A stretch of DNA of 64,000 nucleotides, taken from JACMQW01 sp964536965 (GTDB lineage: Bacteria; Bdellovibrionota; UBA1018). Within the stretch, counting starts at the first letter, position 1, and every line of letters starts with the position of its first letter. Below the pieces are notes generated by a model. That model was given only the letters and a program-made list of their open reading frames with translations, was not told the origin of the DNA and searched no databases. The translations under genes and the position numbers were made by a program. Below are positions 50,453 to 59,679 of this stretch, piece after piece. The stretch covers positions 66,263-130,262 of the forward strand of contig CAZIAL010000004.1 of NCBI GenBank assembly GCA_964536965.1. Reading direction: 5' to 3'.

Positions 50453-53281
50453 ATGCGTCACCAAAAACAGATTTCGAAATCCGCGGTCCTCGGCCTCTCG
50501 CTCCTCCTCGGAACCACGAGTGCCTTCGGACAAGATGGCAGCGCGGACATCTACTCCTTCGGGGGCTCTTGCCCTTCGCAGGGCGCCTGGACCCAAGCGG
50601 CGCTGAAAGAAACCCGCCGCATTTCCGGAATCATCGAGAATCTGAAAAATAATCCGGACTGCACCGGGATCGTGAACGTCGTTCAGCAGCTGAAGACCGC
50701 GGAAGAAGCGCTCGGCGCGCAGGATGTGAAAGGCGTCGGCGACAAGGCCGAGTCTCTCCCGAGCGAGATCGATGCGATTCGCCGGATGATGGTTTCCGGA
50801 AACACCGGCGCGACCCTGCGCGACCTCCTCTTCAAGAAGACTCTGACCGCGGCCGCCCAGGGCAGCCGCGAGGTGGATCTGTCCGCGGCGGCGGCGGTGA
50901 ATCCTACGGCCGCGATCAGCGCGATCTATCAGCGCACGAAACGCGCGACCAACTACGGTCTGAACGCGATCGAGCAGGTATTCAACGTCCTTCCGTCCTA
51001 TGACAAATGCCTGCTCGGCCATCCGGACGAGGGTATGCTTCTCGTTTCCGCGGCCGTGAAGGTCGGCGCGGCATTCGCCTCGAGCGGCGGTGGCGTAGCC
51101 CACAGTCTCGGCAGCGCGCTCGGAGGTCTCGTGAAGATGATGCGCGACCGAAAGTTCACGCTCGCGCTCCAGTCGGCGAAGCAAAAAGAATTCTGGATGT
51201 CGATCTCCTGCATTCTCGAGACGACCGCGAAGAATACCTGCGACATCGACAACTATCTCGACCAGCTCGACTGGTCCCGACAGGAATATAAAAAGTCGAT
51301 GCTGAAAGTTTCGACCGGTTCCGCGGATCCGCAGAACGACAACCCGCTCGAAGGGTATTACATCCTGATTCGCGATCTCCCGCTGATCTCCCAGTGGCTG
51401 AACAAGGTGAAGTTCGGCGTGGAACCGAAAAACGAATCCGACGCCGAAAACCAGGTTTCGGCCATGGAAGACGTCATCGAATTCCAGAAGATCATGAAAC
51501 GCGCTCCATCGCAGTTCAACCAGGCGATGCGCGAAATGATGGCCTATCCCTCGGAAGACGCGCGCCGGCTGGCCGTTCTCGACGCCCTGATCAAGATCGA
51601 AAGCACGCTGACGAAATCACGCGGCGCCCGCTTCGTCCTCCAGGCGAAGAACGACGACGTTCTTCCCTATTACCTCGTCGGACTTCCAGGCATCCCGGAC
51701 GAAATGACCGGCACGACCGTGAACATCGACTGGGTGAAGTGGATGCGGATGAAAGGCCCGAATAACGGCCTCCAGGGCTTCTTCGACGATCCGATCGCAC
51801 TTTCGAAGACGATCGAAATGCGACTGAAGGACTTGCTCGTCGCCGCCGAAGGGAACGCCCAGGCTTTCTTCCGGAATCGTCTCCTGATCGATCCGTCGAA
51901 CCTCGTGGTGATGACCCTGAACGGGCAGAACAATAGCGTGAAGGAAGCCCTCTTCCACACGATCCGCTATCTGATCCGTCTCGAGAAACGCCTCGACCGC
52001 GATACCGATACCGATATGACGTTGCTGCCGACGGTGGTCGAGACGCGCGAGCGCCTGATGAAGATCGTCGCCGCTTACGACGGAATTTCGGCGTTCGGCC
52101 GCGGCTACCAGGCCGGCGACGTGAAGACCTTCTCGAAGAACAAGGACTACGAAGCCGTCATCCTGAAGCTGATCGACACGGCTTATGACGAACTCGAAGT
52201 TCTGTATCTTTCGGACGCGTTCCTCAGCGGACGTCTCTATAGCATGATCGATTACGATTTCTCGATGCGAGTCCGTCGCGGCAGCGGCCTGGACAAACAC
52301 CAGGCCGATCTCCTCGCGATCACCCAAGAGCATATGGTCGAGCGCCTGGTCCAGCTCCATGGGCTGAATCCGAATGATTCGATCGACGACCTGGCGAACG
52401 CGAAAGACATCAATCGCGGCAACCTCTACACGTTGGAAGAGATCTTCTCGACGCCGATTTTCCTCATGCTCGAGGAGCTGAACGAAATCGTGCACGGACG
52501 GAGCGCGAGCTCGGAAGCGCTGAAGAAAGTGACCCGCGCCCGTTACGAGGCCGACCGGGCGAAAGAGATGGCGACCTACTACCCAGATATGTGGTCCCAG
52601 TTCATCGGCTGGCTGAATTCCGGCCGCACGGTGAAGAAAAAGGATCCGGATCTCTATCACCGCACGACCAATCCGAACAAGGTCTGGGGTACGGACGACC
52701 AGCATGGGACCGCCGCCCAGGTTCGCGCGCGGGTCTGTATCCAGACCCTCGCCTTCCAGAATCGCGGAAAATTCTACGATCTCTGTAAGGACGCCGTGCT
52801 GAAGAGCTACTTCGCGGTGGACGAGCTGAATCCCCAGCTGAACGCGCGTTACGCCGACTACTGGCCGACCTCCTGGCAAAAATCCACGGGTGCCGTGAAC
52901 GCCGAGGCCTGGAACAAGTCGAACGTGATTCTGCACAAAGACAAGAAGCGGACGGCGAATCGGGTCTGCGCTCTGAACAACCGCAACCTGCGAAACTTCG
53001 TGCATCATCTCCAGGATCGCGATCGCCGGACGTCGGCGACGTCGTTCCGGGAGACGTTGGATAGCATTCCGAAGCCGGACCCTAAGCCGGAGCCGGAGAA
53101 GGCTCCCCAGAGCTCGATCCCTACGGACGAACTCGGGCCACTCGGTGGAATGTCGTCGAATACGACGCTGCCTTCGCAAGAAGGCGAAACCCTGCCGAGC
53201 TCGAATATGAGTCTGCCCCTGCCGTCGACGAATTCGACGGACGCGGGCAACCCGCCGGTTCGCCTCCCGCCGCAGGAATAA
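50453..53281 (+). CDS. Large secreted protein of unknown function
   Basis: 942 residues from ATG 50453. Signal peptide (SKSAVLGLSLLLGTTSAFG). The mature protein is mostly helical with many charged helices (IIENLKNNPDCTGIVNVVQQ, VSAMEDVIEFQKIMKRAPSQ, LEELNEIVHGRSASSEALKK). A few cysteines (CPSQ, CILETTAKNTC, VCIQTL, LCKDA) could form disulfides. The C-terminus (PKPDPKPEPEKAPQSS then repeated PSSNMSLPLPSTN) is a Pro/Ser-rich low-complexity tail. No catalytic motif. Standalone gene with an AT-rich 157-bp upstream region. Possibly a family restricted to its lineage. Confidence 0.7.
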   Translation: MRHQKQISKSAVLGLSLLLGTTSAFGQDGSADIYSFGGSCPSQGAWTQAALKETRRISGIIENLKNNPDCTGIVNVVQQLKTAEEALGAQDVKGVGDKAESLPSEIDAIRRMMVSGNTGATLRDLLFKKTLTAAAQGSREVDLSAAAAVNPTAAISAIYQRTKRATNYGLNAIEQVFNVLPSYDKCLLGHPDEGMLLVSAAVKVGAAFASSGGGVAHSLGSALGGLVKMMRDRKFTLALQSAKQKEFWMSISCILETTAKNTCDIDNYLDQLDWSRQEYKKSMLKVSTGSADPQNDNPLEGYYILIRDLPLISQWLNKVKFGVEPKNESDAENQVSAMEDVIEFQKIMKRAPSQFNQAMREMMAYPSEDARRLAVLDALIKIESTLTKSRGARFVLQAKNDDVLPYYLVGLPGIPDEMTGTTVNIDWVKWMRMKGPNNGLQGFFDDPIALSKTIEMRLKDLLVAAEGNAQAFFRNRLLIDPSNLVVMTLNGQNNSVKEALFHTIRYLIRLEKRLDRDTDTDMTLLPTVVETRERLMKIVAAYDGISAFGRGYQAGDVKTFSKNKDYEAVILKLIDTAYDELEVLYLSDAFLSGRLYSMIDYDFSMRVRRGSGLDKHQADLLAITQEHMVERLVQLHGLNPNDSIDDLANAKDINRGNLYTLEEIFSTPIFLMLEELNEIVHGRSASSEALKKVTRARYEADRAKEMATYYPDMWSQFIGWLNSGRTVKKKDPDLYHRTTNPNKVWGTDDQHGTAAQVRARVCIQTLAFQNRGKFYDLCKDAVLKSYFAVDELNPQLNARYADYWPTSWQKSTGAVNAEAWNKSNVILHKDKKRTANRVCALNNRNLRNFVHHLQDRDRRTSATSFRETLDSIPKPDPKPEPEKAPQSSIPTDELGPLGGMSSNTTLPSQEGETLPSSNMSLPLPSTNSTDAGNPPVRLPPQE

Positions 53282-53356
53282 GCATCGCGACGGTATAAAT
53301 TTCGCGAGGACCCGGAACCTGATTGGTTTCCGGGTCTTTCGCGTTCAGCGTTCGAT

Positions 53357-53402
53357 CTAACGGCAGGTGTACTGGAGACCTAACGGCAGGTGTACTGGAG
53401 GT
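53357..53402. repeat. 23-bp tandem duplication at the lectin gene stop
   Basis: CTAACGGCAGGTGTACTGGAG at 53380-53400 is repeated at 53357-53377, 23 bp away. On the minus strand each copy reads LQYTCR then stop, so the last codons of the lectin gene are duplicated just past its stop. Confidence 0.85.
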
Positions 53403-54993
53403 AGAGGCGTTTAGTGACTCGGAGGCATGGATCTCCGAAGATCCAGTCCGCGGCATACAACGAGCATCGGGTTTTGCCGACGCAACTCGCTCGGGCTACC
53501 GTGGCCGAGCTGCGGGCGTGACACCCGCTGATGGAGTACGCTCCACAGCTGCCGTTCGGCGTGCCATAACTTGCGAATTCGATCGCGTGAATCGTTTGCC
53601 CGGAAGGGCACGAAGGCGCGGCGGAGGTATTCTGCGATACCTGCAGGCATTTCCGAGTTTCGGCAGGTTCCGGAGCGGGCGGAGGGGCGGTAGGCGGCGG
53701 GGTCGCCGCGGCCCCGCAACTGTACTGAACGGCGAGTTTTTTCGACCGGCCTACGCAAGGATCACCGAAGGTCCGGTCGATCACGAAGATGGAGCAATCG
53801 GTCTTGCCGAGGCAGCGGTCGCCCACGGCTTTCGTCGAAGTCGAAGCATGACAGGAACTATCGACCGAAAAATTCCCGCAGGTCCCTTTCGGAGTGCCGT
53901 AGCTTGCGAACTGGATTCCCGTGATCGTTTGTCCGGCAGGACAGCTCGCCCGACCATAGCTGTTCTGGGCGACATCGATGCACCCCGCGGAGCTCGTCGG
54001 TGGAGGGCTGAAAGTCGGGGACGGCGTCGGCATCACGGTCGGCTTAGGGGTAGGAGTCGGGGACGGCGCGGGAGCTGGATTTTGCGAGGTCAGGAGGAAG
54101 TCGTCCAGGCTGGCTTGTTCGGTGCCGAAACGGATCTCGTCCATGAACATCGTCACTTCGGAGACGTCCGGCTTCGGGGACCAACCATCGCGGAACGCCC
54201 ACTTGTACAGTCCCATCTGCATGTAGGGTTCGCGGCTATGCTTGTTGTCGTCTTTCCAGTTCCCGCCGACGAAGTCGACGATGAGTTGTCCGTTCTTATA
54301 GAGCTTCACGAACCCCGTATAGGCGTTCGAAGTGAAATTCCGGTAGAGGACCCAGTCTTCCCACTTATCCTTCACCACCGCGCCGGCGTCCCGCTTCAGG
54401 ATGGTCGTGGAGCCGTTCGCGTTGACCTGCGTGATGAACAGGTAATATCGGCCTTGCTCCATCGCGAGGTACGTCGGCGTGGGATAGTCGTCTTCGACCG
54501 CCTTGGTGTTGAAACCGATTCCGGTGACCGTGTTGAAATCCTTGTTGTAGCTCGGGATGAGGATACTGGCGGCCATCCATCTGAGGCCGAGCGGCTCGCG
54601 ATAGTAGGCTTCGTTGTTGCCGACCGTTCCGAGCGGGGATCCGGCGGGGAGGAAGTTCCACGAAAGTTCGGCCTTAAGGCCTTCCCAACTGTTCAGCGAG
54701 CTGTCGCGCAGAACATGTTTATAGGAGTAGTTGCCTCTTCGTTTGTACTCGGTGGAGCGGGTGGTTCCTCCCACCGAACTCAGTCCCTGACGACCGCTCC
54801 AGTAGATGGGCGCAGGGACGTTCGGTCCGAACTGCGGTTTGTTCGAGGCTTCGCAGTCGTCGTAGAAAAGGATTTTATTTCCATCGACTCCGTCGGAGGC
54901 GGCTCGGGAAGTCTTCAGCGCGAGAAGCGAAGCGCCTGATAAGAGCACCCCGAGGAGAAGGATGACTTTGGAGGGAGAGAACAAATTTTTCAT
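53380..54993 (-). CDS. Secreted beta-jelly-roll protein with two SUEL-type lectin domains
   Basis: 537 residues. Signal peptide: KVILLLGVLLSGASLLALKT. Residues of about 40-300 resemble heparin-lyase-I-like beta-jelly-roll domains (ILFYDDCEAS, YSYKHVLRD, WEDWVLYRNFTSNAYTGFVK, LYKNGQLIVDFVGGNW). A Pro/Thr linker (APAPSPTPTPKPTVMPTPSP) follows. Two galactose/rhamnose-binding (SUEL) domains then occur: first YGRASCPAGQTITGIQFASY, GTPKGTCGNF, CLGKTDCSIF, FGDPCVGRSKKLAVQYSC; the second similar, ending FGDPCLRVTKRLYLQYTC. SUEL domains are best known from animals. It probably binds or degrades a glycan outside the cell; lyase residues were not confirmed. Confidence 0.82.
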   Translation of the reverse strand: MKNLFSPSKVILLLGVLLSGASLLALKTSRAASDGVDGNKILFYDDCEASNKPQFGPNVPAPIYWSGRQGLSSVGGTTRSTEYKRRGNYSYKHVLRDSSLNSWEGLKAELSWNFLPAGSPLGTVGNNEAYYREPLGLRWMAASILIPSYNKDFNTVTGIGFNTKAVEDDYPTPTYLAMEQGRYYLFITQVNANGSTTILKRDAGAVVKDKWEDWVLYRNFTSNAYTGFVKLYKNGQLIVDFVGGNWKDDNKHSREPYMQMGLYKWAFRDGWSPKPDVSEVTMFMDEIRFGTEQASLDDFLLTSQNPAPAPSPTPTPKPTVMPTPSPTFSPPPTSSAGCIDVAQNSYGRASCPAGQTITGIQFASYGTPKGTCGNFSVDSSCHASTSTKAVGDRCLGKTDCSIFVIDRTFGDPCVGRSKKLAVQYSCGAAATPPPTAPPPAPEPAETRKCLQVSQNTSAAPSCPSGQTIHAIEFASYGTPNGSCGAYSISGCHARSSATVARASCVGKTRCSLYAADWIFGDPCLRVTKRLYLQYTCR

Positions 54994-55131
54994 TATTTTC
55001 AGTGTAAAAGGCTTTGATTGATCTCGAAATGTTTCAAAGCTGACACATCGGGGGAGGTTGACCCGGAGTTAACCCGAGCTGGAGATCGATGGGCCGTTCG
55101 CGGAAAAAAGGGACGAAATTAAATCGTTCTT

Positions 55132-55551
55132 TTATTTTGCCGCGGGGCTTTCCACGTTCAGGGCGAAACGAACGAGGCCGGAGCTTCGGAGCGCGTCCAT
55201 GAGCTTGATCACGACTCCGTGGGGCGTGGCCTGGTCGGCGCTGATCGTGGCCGTTTGTTCTGCGACGTCGGGGCCCAGGCCTTTCAACCGCTCCGCGAGT
55301 TTCTCCCAGCTGAGCTCCTCGGAGTTCCAGTAAACTTTTCCGTCCGCGCTGACCGCAAAGGTGAGTGGGCTCTTCGCGCCGGCGTCTTCGCCCGTGCTCG
55401 CTTTCGGGAGCTGGACCTTGATGGCGGACTGGTAGAGCACGGGGGCGGTCATGAGGAAAATCACGAGCAGAACCAAAACCACGTCGACGAGCGGCGTGAC
55501 GTTAATTCCGGAAATCGTATCTTCGTCGCCGCCGCCGAAAGTGCCCGCCAT
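55132..55551 (-). CDS. exbD: ExbD/TolR-family protein
   Basis: 139 residues. The N-terminal cytoplasmic part and the single helix carry INVTPLVDVVLVLLVIFLMT with the proton-channel aspartate (VDVV). The periplasmic domain has VSADGKVYWNSEELSWEKLA and ISADQATPHGVVIKLMDALR. It works with the ExbB-like protein encoded 4 bp upstream to energise TonB. No tonB is adjacent. Confidence 0.92.
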   Translation of the reverse strand: MAGTFGGGDEDTISGINVTPLVDVVLVLLVIFLMTAPVLYQSAIKVQLPKASTGEDAGAKSPLTFAVSADGKVYWNSEELSWEKLAERLKGLGPDVAEQTATISADQATPHGVVIKLMDALRSSGLVRFALNVESPAAK

Positions 55552-55555
55552 TCGG

Positions 55556-56236
55556 TTACCCGCGTCCCGACTGAGAACCGGCGATTTTTCCGACGAGGAA
55601 TGATTTCAGCGCTTCCGCTTCGGAAAGCGCGTTCTTCGTCCGGCGTTGGTAGAGGTTGAATCCCACGACCGCCGGAATGGCGACCAGGATACCGACCGCG
55701 GTCGCGACCAGCGCATCGGCGATCCCGGCGGTGACGCCCGTCACTCCGGTTCCGCCGCCTTGCTGGGAAAGATCGTTAAACGCTTTGATGATCCCGAGCA
55801 CGGTTCCGAAAAGACCGACGAAAGGGGCGTTGTTTCCGATGGTGGCGAGCATCGCGAGGGACTTCTCCCACTTCACGCGGGCGCGCACGACATGATCCTG
55901 TGCGAGTTCATTCAGGACCTCGGGCGAGCCTTTGCGCTCGGAAAGCAGAGCCGTCGCCATGGCGGCTTCGAGGTCCGGTTTTTCCTGCGCCTGGGCGGCG
56001 TTCCGAGTTTTCGCGATCTGGAGCGCGCGGTCCCACTCGCCGGAGTTTACGGCATCCCGAAGCGACTTTCGAAAGTCGTCGATTCCGCGGAGCGCGCCCC
56101 GATAGAAGAGACTCCGTTCGAAAAGAATGGAGACGGAGTAAATCGAGAGGAAGATGAGAACATAGAGAACCCACTCCGCACCGAGTAACGAGAAGCCTAA
56201 GAAGAGATTTCCGAGCATAGAGAAAGAGGGTAGCAT
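55556..56236 (-). CDS. exbB: ExbB/MotA/TolQ-family proton channel
   Basis: 226 residues from ATG 56236; a TTG nine bases earlier and an ATG at 56218 are also possible. Hydrophobic N-terminal helix (EWVLYVLIFLSIYSVSILFE), then the conserved SLAMLATIGNNAPFVGLFGT, VLGIIKAFNDL and the last two helices GIADALVATAVGILVAIPAV. It forms the proton-conducting pentamer partnered by ExbD. Co-transcribed with exbD. Confidence 0.93.
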   Translation of the reverse strand: MLPSFSMLGNLFLGFSLLGAEWVLYVLIFLSIYSVSILFERSLFYRGALRGIDDFRKSLRDAVNSGEWDRALQIAKTRNAAQAQEKPDLEAAMATALLSERKGSPEVLNELAQDHVVRARVKWEKSLAMLATIGNNAPFVGLFGTVLGIIKAFNDLSQQGGGTGVTGVTAGIADALVATAVGILVAIPAVVGFNLYQRRTKNALSEAEALKSFLVGKIAGSQSGRG

Positions 56237-56403
56237 TGCTTTCAAGTAACGCTAAGCGGCATAAGCGGAATTCACGGTGAAATTTCAGACCTTTTTCGGG
56301 TGGGAGACGCGGAGCGCAGGAATGCCGCGTCGCGGGTTTACACCCGCGCTTAACTCTGGCAATTTGGCGGAAATACTCTTTTTAATCGTCCCCGAGGTGC
56401 GTC

Positions 56404-57555
56404 ATGGCTTTCGAGATCGTCACTAAAAACAATGTCCGCGACCGCTTCGCGCCGGCTCCTCGTCCCGATGTCTGGAAGGACGTCGAAGACAAGGACTGGA
56501 ACAACTGGATCTGGCAGCAGCAGAAGCGCGTAAAGTCCTTCGAACAACTCGAAAAAGTTCTGCCACCGACCCAGGAAGAGCGCGAAGCGTTCGCCAAGTC
56601 GAACGAAATGTTTAACATGGGCATCACCCCGTACTACGCGGGACTGATGGATCCGAACGATCCGAACTGCCCGATTCGTCTCCAGTCCGTTCCGAAGATG
56701 GGCGAGCTCACGATTCGCGAAATGGATCTCGAAGATCCGCTGGGCGAAGAAAAAGACATGCCGGTTCCGGGCATCACGCATCGGTATCCTGACCGCGTTC
56801 TTTTCTACACGACCCATAACTGCCCGGTCTTCTGCCGGCACTGCACGCGGAAGCGGAAAGTTTCCGACCCGTCGTCTTCGGCGGCGAATAAGCAGCTGGA
56901 AGACGGGTTGAAATACATCTCCGAGCATACGGAGATTCGTGACGTCGTGATTTCGGGCGGCGATCCGCTGTCGAACTCCGACGATCGCCTGGAGTACATT
57001 CTCTCGCGCCTCCGCGCGATGGACCATATCCAGGTCTTCCGTCTCGGCACGCGGAACCTCGTCACGCTCCCGCAGCGGATCACCGAATCGTTCGCGCAGA
57101 TGCTGACGAAGTATCATCCGGTTTTCGTGCACACGCACTTCAACCACCCGAAAGAGTGCACGCAGGAAGCGTTCGACGCCTGCGCCCGCCTGGCCAATGC
57201 CGGCTGCGTGATCAACAACCAGATGGTGCTGCTGAAGGGCGTGAACGACGATCCGAAAATCGTGAAGGAGCTGAACCACAAGCTCCTGATGATGCGTGTT
57301 CGTCCGTACTATATTTTCCAGTGCGACATGTCCCAGGGGATTTCGCACTTCCGTACTCCGGTCGAGAAGGGCCTCGAGATCATCGAAGCGCTGCGGGGTT
57401 GGACTTCGGGTATGGCGGTTCCGCATTATGTGATCGACGCTCCGGGCGGCGGCGGAAAGATTCCTCTACTGCCGCAGTATCTCGAGAAGCGCGAAGGCAA
57501 GAAGTGGTTCCTCCGCAACTATAAGAACGATAAGTACGTCTACGAAGAGCCGTGA
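56404..57555 (+). CDS. kamA: Lysine 2,3-aminomutase-type radical SAM enzyme
   Basis: 383 residues. Radical SAM motif CPVFCRHC at about residue 140 binds the 4Fe-4S cluster. The PLP lysine is in the DAPGGGGKIPLLP motif. The sequence THRYPDRVLFYTTHNCP and VVISGGDPLSNSDDRLEYIL support KamA. It would convert L-lysine to L-beta-lysine. The similar EF-P-lysylation enzyme EpmB is shorter (about 340) and cannot be excluded by sequence alone, but the longer N-terminal part favours KamA. No acetyltransferase (AblB) gene is adjacent. The stop overlaps the next gene by GTGA. Confidence 0.9.
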   Translation: MAFEIVTKNNVRDRFAPAPRPDVWKDVEDKDWNNWIWQQQKRVKSFEQLEKVLPPTQEEREAFAKSNEMFNMGITPYYAGLMDPNDPNCPIRLQSVPKMGELTIREMDLEDPLGEEKDMPVPGITHRYPDRVLFYTTHNCPVFCRHCTRKRKVSDPSSSAANKQLEDGLKYISEHTEIRDVVISGGDPLSNSDDRLEYILSRLRAMDHIQVFRLGTRNLVTLPQRITESFAQMLTKYHPVFVHTHFNHPKECTQEAFDACARLANAGCVINNQMVLLKGVNDDPKIVKELNHKLLMMRVRPYYIFQCDMSQGISHFRTPVEKGLEIIEALRGWTSGMAVPHYVIDAPGGGGKIPLLPQYLEKREGKKWFLRNYKNDKYVYEEP

Positions 57556-58085
57556 TCGGAGTGGGCGGGAAAGCCGCGCCAGTCGCGGATTCACAGGGAT
57601 GGCGGAAAATTGGCGGCGCTTTGCATGGTGCCGCTTCAACCGCCGTTCGCGGCTATATCGCGGCTAGCATTTTAGTCGGCTTATTTTCCTGCGCGACCCT
57701 TCCCGCGTCGAAGTATAAAGCTTACGATTTTCCGGAGCAGGGCGTTTTCGTGGAAGAGAAGCCGGCTCGTCGTTACAAGGTCCTTGGCCCCGTCCGCGTG
57801 CGCGTGAACTACAGTTCGCTAAACCCGGAGCGCGAAGAGCAGGATTTATGTCGGAATTACTACAACAAGGGCGTGAACGATCTGCTGAAGCGCGCGAAAC
57901 GCGACCGGCGCGGCGACGCCGTGATCGACATCCGTTCGGTGGTTTATTTCATGGACGGAAAGCAGAAGCGGTTTATGACTCCCGAATGCTCCGACGACGG
58001 TCAGGAAGGTCAGATCCTGCTCGAGGGCAAAGCGATTCGGTACCTGAAGGAACCGAAGAAAAAAGCCGCCGCGAGTTCGGAGTAA
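57552..58085 (+). CDS. Lipoprotein encoded after kamA
   Basis: 177 residues if the overlapping GTG at 57552 is used. The lipobox FSC lies at about residues 45-47 within IAASILVGLFSCATLPASK, so the true start may be later (for example TTG near 57620). The mature part includes YKVLGPVRVRVNYSSLNPER and CRNYYNKGVNDLLKRAKRDR, similar to small lipoproteins with a charged, basic C-terminus (KEPKKKAAASSE). Position directly behind kamA suggests co-transcription. Function unknown. Confidence 0.6.
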   Translation: MIGVGGKAAPVADSQGWRKIGGALHGAASTAVRGYIAASILVGLFSCATLPASKYKAYDFPEQGVFVEEKPARRYKVLGPVRVRVNYSSLNPEREEQDLCRNYYNKGVNDLLKRAKRDRRGDAVIDIRSVVYFMDGKQKRFMTPECSDDGQEGQILLEGKAIRYLKEPKKKAAASSE

Positions 58086-58089
58086 ACGG

Positions 58090-58992
58090 ATGATGCGGTA
58101 CCCGAATCTCCCACTGCTTATCGTCGGCGCCGGAGTCTGTTTCGCGCTCGGCCGGATTTCGGTCGAGCCTTCGATGAATTCCGAGCCCGCGTCGTCCTCC
58201 GATAAGCTCTCGACGAAGCAGTCATCCGCCTCCTCCTCGATACCTGGCTCGAACGAAGCGGTGAGCTGCGGAGTTTCCGCCGGCGCGCTCGCGGCGCCCG
58301 CCGCCTCGGTCGCGGAAACCGATAAGGTCCTGCGCGGGGTACCCTACGCCGTTCTGAAGGGCGTCTATCTCGCGCGCCAGGACGAGGAATGGAAGCGGGT
58401 CGAAGAGCGGTATACCAGTCCCACGGACGTAAAGACCGAGACCGAAGTGAAGGAGTACGCCAATACCCTGTTCCGTTCCTTCCAGAGCAATCGTCCGGAA
58501 GACGCCTACTATCAGGCGCGCGGTGAGTGGTCGCTTCGGGGAGGGAAACGTCTGCCTTACGTCGCCTTCGTATCCTTTTACTCCTCCCGGCCGAATCCGG
58601 AGCCGGAAGATCCGCGCTTCGTGAATTCCACTTCCGGGGATGCGACGCTCGCAACCGAAGGCGATGAACTCTGCTGGGGAACCTCGGTGTATTTCCGCGT
58701 CGACGATAAGTACGCGAACGAAAGTCACAGTCGTTGCCTCGGCTGGACGGCTACCCGGAACAAGCAGCCCTATGCAGTGCATTCGCCCTATACGAAGCGA
58801 CTCGCGCCCTACTTTGATTCGCTCAGTCTCCCGCTCCCTGGTTTCGCTGGCGATTCGGCGGCAGGTCCGGAGTGGTACGATTCGGTCCGCGGGAAGTGGA
58901 ACTCGCTTTCGGGCCTGCGCTGGGAAGCCGTCACGAAGGCCGATTTCTTACGCCTCGAGAAGGACCTGCAGCAAGAAACGGCGATCGACTAG
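58090..58992 (+). CDS. Membrane-anchored exported protein of unknown function
   Basis: 300 residues, start 58090 (or the next ATG at 58093). A single N-terminal hydrophobic segment (LPLLIVGAGVCFALGRI) without a clear cleavage site suggests an anchor. A Ser-rich linker follows (SSSDKLSTKQSSASSS). The soluble domain has VSCGVSAG, EDAYYQARGEWSLRGGKRLP and GDELCWGTSVYFRVDDKY, with cysteines that may pair. It is five bases after the preceding lipoprotein gene, so part of the same operon. No family recognised. Confidence 0.6.
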   Translation: MMRYPNLPLLIVGAGVCFALGRISVEPSMNSEPASSSDKLSTKQSSASSSIPGSNEAVSCGVSAGALAAPAASVAETDKVLRGVPYAVLKGVYLARQDEEWKRVEERYTSPTDVKTETEVKEYANTLFRSFQSNRPEDAYYQARGEWSLRGGKRLPYVAFVSFYSSRPNPEPEDPRFVNSTSGDATLATEGDELCWGTSVYFRVDDKYANESHSRCLGWTATRNKQPYAVHSPYTKRLAPYFDSLSLPLPGFAGDSAAGPEWYDSVRGKWNSLSGLRWEAVTKADFLRLEKDLQQETAID

Positions 58993-59103
58993 AAGTGCGC
59001 TAAGCGCCCGAAATCACACGATTATTTAAGCCTAGAAATTTATCGAACCGGATTTGCAACCTTCCCGTCGACTCTCGCAAGATCTCGCGGGAGAACGGAT
59101 GCG

Positions 59104-59679
59104 ATGAAGTTCGTCGACGGCATCGACTGGGACGAGGTGATAGGGGACTTGGGGCCGGCGCTTCTGCGCTACTTCCTCGCCGCCGGCTTCGCGCGGGCAC
59201 ACGCCTCCGACGGCGTCCAGGAGACGTTGCTCCGGCTCGTACGCCTCGCCCAGGAAGGCGAGTACGACCCGAAACGAGGTTCGCCGCGGATGCTGGCCTT
59301 CGGAATCGCGCGGCTGGTGAAGCACGAGAATTACCGTAAGGTCAGCGAGCACGAGCTCTACGCGGATCCTAAAGAGTATGCCGATCGAGCGTCCCCAGGG
59401 GGCCCCCGCGAAACGCCGGTCACCTCCGAGGAAGGATGCTCGTCCCTCGAGACGAATCATCGCCTGCGCGAAGCGATCCGTTCCCTCGACTATCCCGTCC
59501 GCGAAATCTTCCTCTTCCTGATCGATGAAGAGCTTCGGCTCGAGGAAATTTCCGGAATTCTCTCCATTCCCGTGGGGACGGTGAAGAGTCATATCCACCG
59601 CGGGAAAGAAAAATTACGCGCGGCTCTGGGCGACCTCGCCCCGGATCGGATCGCCGAAAAAGAGAGGAACTCGCCATGA
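59104..59679 (+). CDS. ECF-type RNA polymerase sigma factor
   Basis: 191 residues. Region 2 is seen as ALLRYFLAAGFARAHASDGV then QETLLRLVRLAQEG and MLAFGIARLVKHENYRK. Region 4 has DYPVREIFLFLIDEELRLEE and ISGILSIPVGTVKSHIHRGK. The spacing between regions is typical. It overlaps the next gene by ATGA, and that gene encodes a single-span membrane protein that could be its anti-sigma factor. Its upstream region contains no clear self-promoter that I can name. Confidence 0.9.
   Translation: MKFVDGIDWDEVIGDLGPALLRYFLAAGFARAHASDGVQETLLRLVRLAQEGEYDPKRGSPRMLAFGIARLVKHENYRKVSEHELYADPKEYADRASPGGPRETPVTSEEGCSSLETNHRLREAIRSLDYPVREIFLFLIDEELRLEEISGILSIPVGTVKSHIHRGKEKLRAALGDLAPDRIAEKERNSP

Noticed and set aside
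51617..53179. Minus-strand frame of about 520 codons opposite the 942-residue secreted protein
   Set aside because: No start signal or domain. The opposite strand has signal peptide and balanced composition.
53323..54939. Plus-strand frame of about 538 codons opposite the lectin gene
   Set aside because: Shadow. The lectin frame on the minus strand has signal peptide, linker and conserved cysteines.
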